Positions 1 through 5,576 of a stretch of 5,782 bases of DNA are shown here, one piece after another; position 1 is the stretch's first letter; every line of letters begins with the position of its first letter. The stretch covers positions 1-5,782 of the forward strand of contig JAUZEM010000467.1 of the NCBI GenBank assembly GCA_030839005.1, in the 5' to 3' direction. Made by a program: the position numbers and the translations under genes. Below the pieces are notes generated by a model. That model was not told where the DNA came from, ran no database searches, and saw only the letters and a list, made by a program, of their open reading frames with translations. This DNA is from Actinomycetota bacterium. Its GTDB lineage: Bacteria > Actinomycetota > Acidimicrobiia > IMCC26256 > PALSA-610.

Positions 1-1108
1 ACGATCGTCCCATGGTGGCGGCATCGCGACACGCCGCGCGCAAGACTCGCCGGCCCAGGAGCTCGATCAGTCCGCTGCGCTCGGCGAGGGGCACGAAGAC
101 CGACGGTGGAACATCACCCCGAGTCGGGTGACGCCAGCGGGCGAGCGCTTCGACGCCGATGATCCGCCTCGACGTCGCCAGGTACTGGGGCTGGTATGCG
201 AGAGAGATCTCTCGTTGTTCGACGGCGCGCGACAGATCCGACAAAAGGCGGAGCTCCTCCCGGGCCGCATTGCCCAGCTCGGACGTGAACACGACCGCGG
301 GAAGGTGCTGTTCGAGCGCGGACCGAGCGCACGCCTCGGCCTCGGTCAGCAGTCCCTCGGCGTCGTCGCTTCGCACCGAGACGCCAACGACGAACCTGGG
401 CGCGAGTTGCGCCGTCGACGGCGAGGTTCGAGCGGCGGCGTCGATCGCCACGCGCACGAGCTCGGCGGCATCGGTCATCGGCGCATCCGGAGCAGACCGG
501 CCGGCGAGCACGAACGATGCGTCGCCCAGCGCGCCGACGAGCTGCAAGTCGGCGAGTCGAAGAACGGCATTGTCCACCTGGCCGCGCAGCCTCTCACCCG
601 CCGCAGTTCCCGCACCGGTCACGACCGCGAGCTGTTGGAATTCCACGACGGCGCACATCACCGTCCCATCGCTCGCGAACATCGACTCCAACTCGACGAC
701 GATGCGAGTGCGAGGCGACGACCGGTCCGCGACGCGCATCCGACGGTGAGTGGCACAAACTGTCGCGACGTGGATCCGTAGGTCGTTGACTCGGAACGGC
801 TTCACAAGATACGCGAGCGCGCCTCGGCTGAGCGCCGCCTGCGCCACGTCGAGATCGTCGGTGCCGGAGATCATCGTCGCGGCGGTATCCGGCCATCGTT
901 GTCGGAGCTCGTCGAGAAGCGCTAACCCGGACTCGTCTCGCAGGGCTACGTCGATGAGAGCCAGATCGAAGGGCTCGCGATCGAGGAGACTCGCGGCGGA
1001 TGCGAGGTCGTGCGCGACGGAACACGTCGCCATGCTCTCGAGGGTCCAGCACGCGACCCGGCACAGCTCAGGGTCGTCGTCTACGACGAGAATTCTCGGC
1101 AGGCTCAT
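1..1108 (-). CDS. Receiver / degenerate GGDEF / EAL cyclic-di-GMP phosphodiesterase, C-terminus cut by window edge
   Basis: Reading the minus strand from ATG at 1108 gives an open frame of 369 codons that runs off the left edge with no stop. Residues about 4-120 form a response-regulator receiver: acidic pocket D10-D12, phosphoacceptor D53 (sequence IDVALRDESG), S81 and K103 in the motif LVKPF. Residues about 135-270 keep the pattern of a GGDEF domain, but its signature is reduced to GDASF (195-199), so no cyclase activity is expected. An EAL domain begins near 285: YQPQ at 305-308, then E320-A-L with R324 in GVEALARW, then HPTRG and a VPLAERSGLI segment. The EAL glutamate and following arginine, which bind metal and c-di-GMP in this family, are present; the remaining catalytic residues lie outside the window. 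The ATG overlaps the kinase stop codon (ATGA) and lacks a clear ribosome-binding site, so translation is probably coupled. Likely role: phosphorylation-controlled c-di-GMP hydrolysis in the cytoplasm. Domain identity is firm; activity is inferred. Confidence 0.93.
   Translation of the reverse strand, partial: MSLPRILVVDDDPELCRVACWTLESMATCSVAHDLASAASLLDREPFDLALIDVALRDESGLALLDELRQRWPDTAATMISGTDDLDVAQAALSRGALAYLVKPFRVNDLRIHVATVCATHRRMRVADRSSPRTRIVVELESMFASDGTVMCAVVEFQQLAVVTGAGTAAGERLRGQVDNAVLRLADLQLVGALGDASFVLAGRSAPDAPMTDAAELVRVAIDAAARTSPSTAQLAPRFVVGVSVRSDDAEGLLTEAEACARSALEQHLPAVVFTSELGNAAREELRLLSDLSRAVEQREISLAYQPQYLATSRRIIGVEALARWRHPTRGDVPPSVFVPLAERSGLIELLGRRVLRAACRDAATMGRS
1105..1108 (-). other. 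ATGA stop/start overlap: kinase to REC-EAL protein
   Basis: The minus-strand bases ATGA contain the EAL-gene ATG (1108-1106) and the kinase TGA (1107-1105). The sequence just upstream (GTCGAGTGC before the ATG) has no strong Shine-Dalgarno. This is the same arrangement as the first junction and implies a fixed production ratio of kinase and output protein. Confidence 0.85.
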
Positions 1109-3486
1109 GCACTCGACTCGACGACGGGCGCCGACGTCATCGCAGCACGCAGCGCCGAGAACATCTGCGCATTCGTGAACGGCTTGCGCAGAAGCGTGAC
1201 CGTGCTCGGAATGGTCGAATCGTCGTCACTGCGCGAGTAGCCGGACATTGCGACGATGCGGGTTTCCGGTCGTGTCGCCTCGAGCCGCTCGATGAGCGCG
1301 AGACCGGACATCCCCGGCATCACCAGGTCGGTCAGAACGAGGTCGAATGACGCCCGCTCGATCGTCTGCAACGCTTCCGTCGCCGTCGCGACCGGCGTGA
1401 CCTCGAACCTTCGTCGTTCGAGCAAGTGGGCGAGTGCGGCCCGCACCGCACCCTCGTCCTCGACGAGGAGGAGCCGCACCCCCTGACCATCGATGTCATC
1501 GTCGAAGGTTTCGGGGGTGCCGGCCGCGCTCGCGGCCGCGTGGCGCGGGAACGCGATCTCGAAGGTCGTGCCCTCACCAGGCTGGGAACAGACGCTGATC
1601 TGCGCACCGACAGAATCGGCGATGGTACGAACTGTTGCGAGCCCGAGCCCGGTACCTTTGCCCGGCTCCTTGGTCGTCACAAAGGGGTCGAAAATACGAT
1701 CGCGCACGTCGGGATCGATTCCCGTCCCAGTATCCGTCACACTGAGAAGAATGCGCTCGGCGGACGAGTCCTCGGCATCGGCCCGCACCGCAATCCACAA
1801 CACGCCTCCCTCCGGCATCGCATCCCGTGCGTTGAGGGCGAGATTGAGGATCACCTGTTCGAGGTGCGTCGGATCGGCGAAGACGTCGCAAGACTCCTCG
1901 GGAGTCGTGAGCTGGAGCTGCACATCCGCACTCAGGGTGCGGCGAAGCAGCGACTCGATGCCCAGCACCACCTCGGCGAGATCAACCGACCTCGGCGCGG
2001 TCGAGTCGCGGTGCGCGAACGTCAAGAGCTGGCGCGTCAGCGCGGCGCCGCGCTGCGCGGCGCGTTCGATCTCCTGTCGGTACTCCTCGGGCCGGCCACT
2101 CGACACCTCGCCCTCGAGTAGCTCGGCCGACGCTTGGATCGCCGCCAGAATGTTGTTGAAGTCGTGCGCGACACCGCCCGCCAGGCGTCCGACGGATTCG
2201 AGTCGCTGGGACCGGCGCAACGCCTCCTGCAGCTCGGCCTCGCGCAGTTGGTTCTCCCACTCGTCGGTCACATCGCTGAGCGAACCCAACAGGGCCCCGG
2301 GCGCATCATCGGTGGTGCTCAGCGGTGAGAAGCGAAGCCGGACGAATCGATCTCGACCATCCGCCGAGGTCATGCGCAACGTGGTCTCGAGGACCTGATC
2401 CTCGTCGAGCTGACGAAGTCGGTCGAACTGCGCGTCGGCGTCGTCGCGATCGTCGGGATGAACCAGCTGGAGAAGCCCACCACTCACGTTCAGCTCGTCG
2501 ACCGGATGGCCGAGGAAGGCGGCGCGATTTAGGACTTGGCAGGCACCTTCGTCGATATCCAGTAGCGCGATCGCGTCCGGCGAGTCTCGGAGCATCGCTT
2601 GAACGCGCGCCTGCGACGCGCGCAGCTCGGCCTCGACGCGGCGCTGCTGCTCCATCGCCAGGTCGAGCGCGCGGTTCTCGGTCTGCAGAACACCGACCGC
2701 GTAGTTGCGACGTACGACAGTCCGCGCAACGACGGCTGCGACCAATGTCAGCAGGAGACCGACGAGGAGCGTGACCACGGGCAGCTGAGTGCCGGCGAAG
2801 GCATTCGTCGCTCGATCTTGGGCGACGAGCATCGTGAACTGTTGACCGCCCAACACGACGCGGCCGCTCCACCGAGTCAGCCCCGATACGGACGGGACGT
2901 TGCCGAGCACGAGGTCGGTCGAGTGCGCGCCGGATCCCGCGACGAGCGCGAATGAAGCTCCGACATCCGACGCGGCGGGGAGCGTGATCTGGAGAAAGAT
3001 CGCACTGCCCGACGCGAGTGTCGAAGCGAATCCGAGGTCGAATGACGTGCCGCCGCGGTGATGCGCGATCAGCGTCGCGGCGCCACCGGCTGCCAGTGCG
3101 GCCGCGGCCTTTCCCTTCAGGAGCGTCGTGTCACCGACCGACGTCAGCTTCCCGCGGGATCCGCGGTCCCCGTCGACGAGCGCGATGCCGGCGAGGCTGG
3201 AGCTCGACGCAACGTCCGGGCCGAGCACGGTGACGAAGCGCTTGGGATCGCCCCCCGACGCCGCGACGACTCCGCTCGCGGTGGCGAGCACCTGATCGAC
3301 CGCCGATGACAGCTGCTGCACGACGAGAAGCGCCGCGTTCGCGGGTCGATCGATTCGTTGGTGGTTGAGGCGGGTGACAACGTCCCGGGCCAGGACGTAC
3401 GAGGAGGTGGTGAGTGCGAGGCCGATCGCAACGATCGTCACGCACGCCCTTGCGACTCGTCTGCGCACGGGGAGTTTCTTCGTCAT
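1105..3486 (-). CDS. Membrane hybrid histidine kinase (CHASE-like sensor, PAS, HisKA, HATPase, receiver)
   Basis: This is a 793-residue sensor kinase. A basic N-terminus (KK, RRR) precedes transmembrane segment 1 (about 14-34), and segment 2 is at about 234-256, leaving a roughly 200-residue extracytoplasmic domain. That domain looks CHASE-like (a GVVAAS...FVTVLG...GIALV pattern), but this is a tentative match. A helical linker (265-295) leads to a PAS domain with PAC tail (about 291-410; SPDAIALLD, SDVT). The HisKA box has phosphoacceptor H441 in VAHDFNN. The ATPase domain has its N box at LNLALNARDAM (N548, N552), G1 DTGTGI (585-590), an F box at 599-602 and G2 GKGTGLGL (609-616). A C-terminal receiver (about 670-785) has E676/D677, phosphoacceptor D720 (LTDLVMPGMSG), S748 and K768. 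No HPt domain is seen. The ATG overlaps the stop of the upstream surface-protein gene and the stop overlaps the start of the EAL gene, each by 4 bp, and no clear Shine-Dalgarno precedes the ATG. All catalytic motifs look intact. The ligand is unknown. Confidence 0.96.
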   Translation of the reverse strand: MTKKLPVRRRVARACVTIVAIGLALTTSSYVLARDVVTRLNHQRIDRPANAALLVVQQLSSAVDQVLATASGVVAASGGDPKRFVTVLGPDVASSSSLAGIALVDGDRGSRGKLTSVGDTTLLKGKAAAALAAGGAATLIAHHRGGTSFDLGFASTLASGSAIFLQITLPAASDVGASFALVAGSGAHSTDLVLGNVPSVSGLTRWSGRVVLGGQQFTMLVAQDRATNAFAGTQLPVVTLLVGLLLTLVAAVVARTVVRRNYAVGVLQTENRALDLAMEQQRRVEAELRASQARVQAMLRDSPDAIALLDIDEGACQVLNRAAFLGHPVDELNVSGGLLQLVHPDDRDDADAQFDRLRQLDEDQVLETTLRMTSADGRDRFVRLRFSPLSTTDDAPGALLGSLSDVTDEWENQLREAELQEALRRSQRLESVGRLAGGVAHDFNNILAAIQASAELLEGEVSSGRPEEYRQEIERAAQRGAALTRQLLTFAHRDSTAPRSVDLAEVVLGIESLLRRTLSADVQLQLTTPEESCDVFADPTHLEQVILNLALNARDAMPEGGVLWIAVRADAEDSSAERILLSVTDTGTGIDPDVRDRIFDPFVTTKEPGKGTGLGLATVRTIADSVGAQISVCSQPGEGTTFEIAFPRHAAASAAGTPETFDDDIDGQGVRLLLVEDEGAVRAALAHLLERRRFEVTPVATATEALQTIERASFDLVLTDLVMPGMSGLALIERLEATRPETRIVAMSGYSRSDDDSTIPSTVTLLRKPFTNAQMFSALRAAMTSAPVVESSA
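3483..3486 (-). other. ATGA stop/start overlap: surface protein to kinase
   Basis: The minus-strand bases ATGA hold the kinase ATG (3486-3484) and the surface-protein TGA (3485-3483). The roughly 20 nt upstream contain no AGGAGG-like site, so kinase translation probably depends on re-initiation by ribosomes finishing the upstream gene. Confidence 0.85.
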
Positions 3487-4400
3487 GTCACGTCGGGGAC
3501 TGGATCGGCCTCGCCCGGCTCACGATGCTGCCACCACCACAGCAGGGCACCGGCACCCGCCGCCAGGACGAAGAGGACGAGCCACAAGACCCAGAGGGCG
3601 CCGCTGCCACCACGGCTCGACGTGCTCGACGCCAGGCGCGGATCCCGCAATCCAGCCGCGGTCGCGGCGTTCGAAGTCGCCGCGCCGCCGGTCGCGCCCG
3701 GCGTCGAGCCGGTCGAGCCGCCGATGCCCGGCCCCCCGGCGCCCGCGCCGCGACGACTTCCACCATTCCCGGTTCCGCCCCCGCGGTTCCCGCCGCCGGT
3801 GGAACCCGGCGTCGAACCGTTCATCGCGGGCGTCGTCGGCGTACCGCCGGGATCGGTCGGCCCGCGAGTCGTGGGGGCCGGAGCGATCGTCGTCCGGCGC
3901 GCGGTCGTCGGCGTCGTCGGCAGAGGGTTACCGGCAGTGGTCGTGGTTACCGGTGGGTTCGCCGTGACGGTAAACCCGTGCGGCGTATAGGAGGTCGTGA
4001 ACGACGGCAGCCCGTCGGTGAAGCACACCGCGACGATCAGCCCCGCCGTGGGCGCCGCGTTGCCCGGCACCGTGAAGGACCCGTGCCACGATCCGTCGAC
4101 GCCGACCGGGATGTTCGTGGAAGACGCCAGGGTCGTCGACGTGATCTGGACGTAGTCCTGCGACGTGTCGGTGATGCCCGGCGAGCACGCCGTGCCGCTG
4201 ACGTCCACGACCGTCCCGGGCGGCCCGGATGAGGGGGAGACGACAAACGACTGCACGGCCGCCCCGGCGACGCCCCGGGTCGCGAGACTCGCCACCGCGA
4301 TCACCGCGATCGCAACCACCGCACCGAGCGTTCCCCGGCGGCGCGGTCCATTCGCCGCTCGAGCACCCCTCGGATCAGCGGCTTGCTGCCGGCTGGTCAT
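3483..4400 (-). CDS. Secreted, C-terminally membrane-anchored surface protein with Thr/Pro and Gly-rich stalk
   Basis: With the ATG at 4400 the protein is 305 residues. An Arg-rich n-region (RRR at 20-22) and a hydrophobic stretch (25-40) ending in VAGAA suggest a Sec signal peptide or N-terminal anchor, with cleavage near 46-49. Residues about 50-148 form a small predicted beta-sandwich opening with VVSPSSGPPGTVVDVSGTAC, a pattern common in IPT/TIG-like and related actinobacterial exodomains. C72 and C126 could form a disulfide. Then follow a Thr/Pro-rich linker (150-192) and a Gly/Ser-rich one (195-247), a hydrophobic segment about 267-287 ending in WWW, and a short acidic cytoplasmic tail. 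There is no lipobox cysteine and no C-terminal LPXTG motif, so anchoring is probably by the C-terminal helix. An upstream in-frame GTG (4421) is possible but lacks a good ribosome-binding site, whereas ATG 4400 follows GAGGAGGT. It is first in an operon with the kinase and may present a sensing or adhesive domain beyond the wall. The specific function is unknown to me. Confidence 0.85.
   Translation of the reverse strand: MTSRQQAADPRGARAANGPRRRGTLGAVVAIAVIAVASLATRGVAGAAVQSFVVSPSSGPPGTVVDVSGTACSPGITDTSQDYVQITSTTLASSTNIPVGVDGSWHGSFTVPGNAAPTAGLIVAVCFTDGLPSFTTSYTPHGFTVTANPPVTTTTAGNPLPTTPTTARRTTIAPAPTTRGPTDPGGTPTTPAMNGSTPGSTGGGNRGGGTGNGGSRRGAGAGGPGIGGSTGSTPGATGGAATSNAATAAGLRDPRLASSTSSRGGSGALWVLWLVLFVLAAGAGALLWWWQHREPGEADPVPDVT
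3666..3953 (-). repeat. Low-complexity coding stretch (Thr/Pro then Gly/Ser-rich stalk)
   Basis: This encodes residues about 150-245 of the surface protein. The first half is dominated by Thr and Pro (for example PTTPTTARRTT and APAPTTRGPT). The second half is dominated by Gly, Ser, Asn and Arg (GGGNRGGGTGNGG, GAGAGGPGIGG). Composition-biased segments of this kind are typical extended wall- or envelope-spanning linkers and can be O-glycosylated in actinobacteria; glycosylation here is inference. The repeats are imperfect and not periodic. Confidence 0.8.
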
Positions 4401-4403
4401 GCG

Positions 4404-4411
4404 ACCTCCTC
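4404..4411 (-). promoter_or_regulatory. Strong Shine-Dalgarno deciding the start of the surface-protein gene
   Basis: On the minus strand GAGGAGGT lies 3 nt upstream of ATG at 4400 (7 nt if the first GAGG of the run is used). It is close to a perfect anti-16S complement and favours ATG 4400 over the in-frame GTG at 4421. It is the only strong ribosome-binding site in the operon, so it may drive ribosome entry for all three coupled genes. Confidence 0.8.
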
Positions 4412-4447
4412 GCCACACCACGAAAACGGTGACCTGGAGATCGGCGC

Positions 4448-4476
4448 ATTTTGCTCTGAGACTGAAATCTTGTGAG
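4448..4476 (-). promoter_or_regulatory. Candidate sigma-70-like promoter for the surface protein/kinase/EAL operon
   Basis: On the minus strand CTCACA (4476-4471, four of six matches to TTGACA) is followed after exactly 17 nt by CAAAAT (4453-4448, four of six matches to TATAAT). The -10 ends about 47 bp before the ATG at 4400. It lies in the only AT-rich patch of the divergent region. The match is weak and no transcript data are available. Confidence 0.3.
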
Positions 4477-4479
4477 ATT
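4466..4479. repeat. Short palindrome AATCT-TGTG-AGATT, possible operator
   Basis: Five-base perfect inverted arms flank a 4-nt centre. The element overlaps the candidate -35 of the minus-strand operon promoter, where a repressor or activator could act. Arms this short could occur by chance, although AT-rich symmetry is less expected in such GC-rich DNA. Confidence 0.3.
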
Positions 4480-4513
4480 GTTGTGCTTGCGTTGATGGGC
4501 CGCGATCGCCCCG

Positions 4514-4537
4514 GCCGGGAGCCGGCCGTTTCCCGGC
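4514..4537. repeat. GC-rich inverted repeat (7-bp arms, 10-nt loop)
   Basis: GCCGGGA (4514-4520) is complementary to TCCCGGC (4531-4537), and the loop itself is the GC-palindrome-rich GCCGGCCGTT. It lies about 80 bp upstream of the OmpR-type regulator, where a leader hairpin or a binding site is possible. GC-rich sequence yields such stems by chance, and no T-run follows, so it is not a clear terminator. Confidence 0.3.
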
Positions 4538-4614
4538 GGGCTGCGCCTCACGTCGTCGCCCGGACGCGCCGATAACCGAGGCGGCCCGGACACGCGGCGG
4601 ATACGGACGCACAC

Positions 4615-5334
4615 ATGCAGGCGGAAGCCAGGCAAGCAGAGCACGGCCGAGAGCCTCGGGCGCCGCGGGTCCTCGTCGTCGATGACGACACCGTCGTGCG
4701 CCGGCTGGTGCGAGACGGGCTCGAACGCGAGGGTTTCGAGGTATCCGAGGCCGGCGACGGATCCGCCGTCCTCGACGAGGTCGGTCGCATTCAACCTGAC
4801 CTCGTGATCCTCGACGTCAATCTTCCGCTCGTGGGCGGCTTCGACATCTTGCACCGACTCCGCGAGAGCTCGACGATGCCGGTCATCTTGCTGAGCGGAC
4901 GCGTCGCCGAGATCGACCGCGTGCTCGGACTCGAGTTGGGCGCGGACGACTACGTCGTGAAACCTTTCTCGCCAAGAGAGCTCGCGTCTCGCGTTCGAGC
5001 CGTGCTTCGGCGCGTCCACGACGAGGATCGCACGCGAGTGACCTTCGGCGAGCTCACGGTCGACACCGCGCGTCGCGCGGTCCACAAGCGCGGTGAATCG
5101 ATCGCCCTTCGCGCGAAGGAATTCGACCTGCTCGCGTTCCTCGTCGCCACGCCACGGCGTGTGTTCTCGCGTGAAGAGCTGCTCGAGAAAGTGTGGCGAT
5201 CGATGCCGGGTTGGCAGGACCTTGCCACTGTGACCGAGCACGTTCGCCGGGTTCGCGTCAAGCTCGAGGACGATCAAGAGCACCCGAGGTGGATTCGTAC
5301 GGTGAGGGGGGTCGGGTACGTGTTCGAGCCCTGA
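4615..5334 (+). CDS. OmpR/PhoB-family DNA-binding response regulator
   Basis: This 239-residue protein has the normal length for the family plus a roughly 17-residue polar N-terminal extension. The receiver (about 18-133) has D23/D24, phosphoacceptor D67 in ILDVNLPLVGG, S94 in LLSG and K116 in YVVKPF. The canonical alpha4-beta5-alpha5 face (LGADDYVVKPFSPRELASRV) is intact. The C-terminal winged helix (about 141-239) shows FGELTVD, the LRAKEFDLLAFL turn, the recognition-helix region VTEHVRRVRVKLE, and a terminal wing IRTVRGVGYVFEP. It should bind direct-repeat DNA sites as a phosphorylation-induced dimer and regulate transcription. The ATG at 4615 has only a weak upstream purine stretch (GGCGGAT, about 12 nt away), and no better start is visible nearer the receiver core. 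It is divergent from the kinase operon and has no kinase of its own in the window, so its partner is unclear. The neighbouring hybrid kinase is possible. Confidence 0.96.
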   Translation: MQAEARQAEHGREPRAPRVLVVDDDTVVRRLVRDGLEREGFEVSEAGDGSAVLDEVGRIQPDLVILDVNLPLVGGFDILHRLRESSTMPVILLSGRVAEIDRVLGLELGADDYVVKPFSPRELASRVRAVLRRVHDEDRTRVTFGELTVDTARRAVHKRGESIALRAKEFDLLAFLVATPRRVFSREELLEKVWRSMPGWQDLATVTEHVRRVRVKLEDDQEHPRWIRTVRGVGYVFEP

Positions 5335-5350
5335 GCGCCACCGCGAAACG

Positions 5351-5369
5351 CAACGAGCAAGCGCTCTTG
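5351..5369 (+). terminator. Possible weak terminator hairpin after the OmpR-type regulator
   Basis: CAA-C-GAGC pairs with GCTC-TTG around the 4-nt loop AAGC, giving seven base pairs with one bulged C. It begins 17 nt after the TGA at 5332-5334. A longer alternative stem uses GAGCGC (5333-5338) with GCGCTC (5361-5366). No T-tract follows, so intrinsic termination would be of the tract-less type sometimes proposed in actinobacteria. Confidence 0.3.
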
Positions 5370-5455
5370 ACATGCATGCGGCAGCGACTCGGGACACCGA
5401 CATCCTCCTCGGGTGCTCGACCGAGTCATCGGCGAGATCGCCGGTCCGCGTGTAG

Positions 5456-5478
5456 CAACCGACACCCAACAACCGACA
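5456..5478. repeat. Nine-base direct repeat CAACCGACA x2
   Basis: Perfect copies lie at 5456-5464 and 5470-5478, 14 bp start to start. They are about 100 bp upstream of the next gene. Direct repeats are the usual binding-site form of OmpR-family regulators, although the typical spacing is nearer 10-11 bp, so the assignment is speculative. Confidence 0.45.
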
Positions 5479-5496
5479 ACAACTGCTCGCCGGAGT

Positions 5497-5516
5497 TGGA
5501 TGTTCGTTGCTGGATG
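5497..5516. repeat. Six-base direct repeat TGGATG x2, same 14-bp period
   Basis: TGGATG occurs at 5497-5502 and 5511-5516, again 14 bp start to start, with GTTG or TTGC just before each copy. It sits between the CAACCGACA pair and the next gene. It is short enough to be coincidence; the shared period with the neighbouring pair is the reason to record it. Confidence 0.3.
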
Positions 5517-5564
5517 CCCGTGCTCGCCGCCGTCGATATCTCCTCCGCAACGTCTCACGATGAT

Positions 5565-5572
5565 GGAGAGAG
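5565..5572 (+). promoter_or_regulatory. Ribosome-binding site GGAGAGAG for the right-edge receiver protein
   Basis: GGAG (5565-5568) lies 8 nt before ATG 5577, an ideal spacing. It selects this ATG over the ATGs at 5560 and 5563, which are in other frames. Confidence 0.7.
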
Positions 5573-5576
5573 TCGG

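Larger units (their letters stand above)
4401..4614. other. Divergent intergenic region between the operon and the OmpR-type regulator
   Basis: These 214 bp separate the minus-strand operon from the plus-strand regulator and must hold promoters for both. A relatively AT-rich island (about 4446-4500) stands out from the surrounding GC-rich DNA and contains a short palindrome and a weak minus-strand promoter match. The part nearer the regulator (4500-4600) is very GC-rich with an inverted repeat. GATAAC at 4571-4576, 39 bp before the regulator ATG, resembles a -10 element, but no -35 partner sits at the right spacing. Confidence 0.6.
5335..5576. other. Intergenic region after the OmpR-type regulator
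   Basis: No convincing gene is visible in these 242 bp. They contain a short bulged hairpin just after the regulator stop (5351-5369), a TTGACA hexamer at 5367-5372 without a matching -10, two pairs of short direct repeats (5456-5516), and the ribosome-binding site of the next gene. The stretch 5450-5515 is noticeably less GC-rich than the flanking genes, as expected for a regulatory region. Confidence 0.6.

Noticed and set aside
128..781. Plus-strand open frame of 217 codons (and a 196-codon frame beside it)
   Set aside because: It is antisense to the clear REC/GGDEF*/EAL gene; the product is Arg-rich low-complexity sequence without recognisable motifs, typical of GC-rich shadow frames.
1426..2398. 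Plus-strand open frames of 231 and 301 codons
   Set aside because: They lie opposite the HisKA/HATPase/receiver part of the hybrid kinase, whose catalytic motifs are all intact on the minus strand.
3906..3923. LPTTP in the surface protein, close to the sortase LPXTG motif
   Set aside because: The last residue is Pro rather than Gly, and it lies mid-protein, not followed by a hydrophobic segment and basic tail.
3358..4232. Plus-strand open frames of 200-272 codons, including a Pro/Val-rich one
   Set aside because: Antisense of the Gly/Thr/Pro-rich stalk of the surface protein; the proline richness only mirrors the glycine codons.
4254..4330. Lipoprotein signal in the surface protein
   Set aside because: The hydrophobic segment ends in VAGAAVQ with no cysteine, so no lipobox is present.
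5367..5372. Perfect TTGACA -35 hexamer on the plus strand
   Set aside because: No -10-like sequence follows at 16-18 nt (CGGGAC at 17), and it abuts the hairpin after the regulator stop; a chance match is likelier.
5372..5455. Small plus-strand frame of 27 codons (ATG to TAG)
   Set aside because: No ribosome-binding site, no recognisable motif, and within the range expected by chance.
4375..5550. Minus-strand open frame of 391 codons
   Set aside because: Fully antisense to the OmpR-type regulator and both flanking intergenic regions; no domain pattern in the translation.
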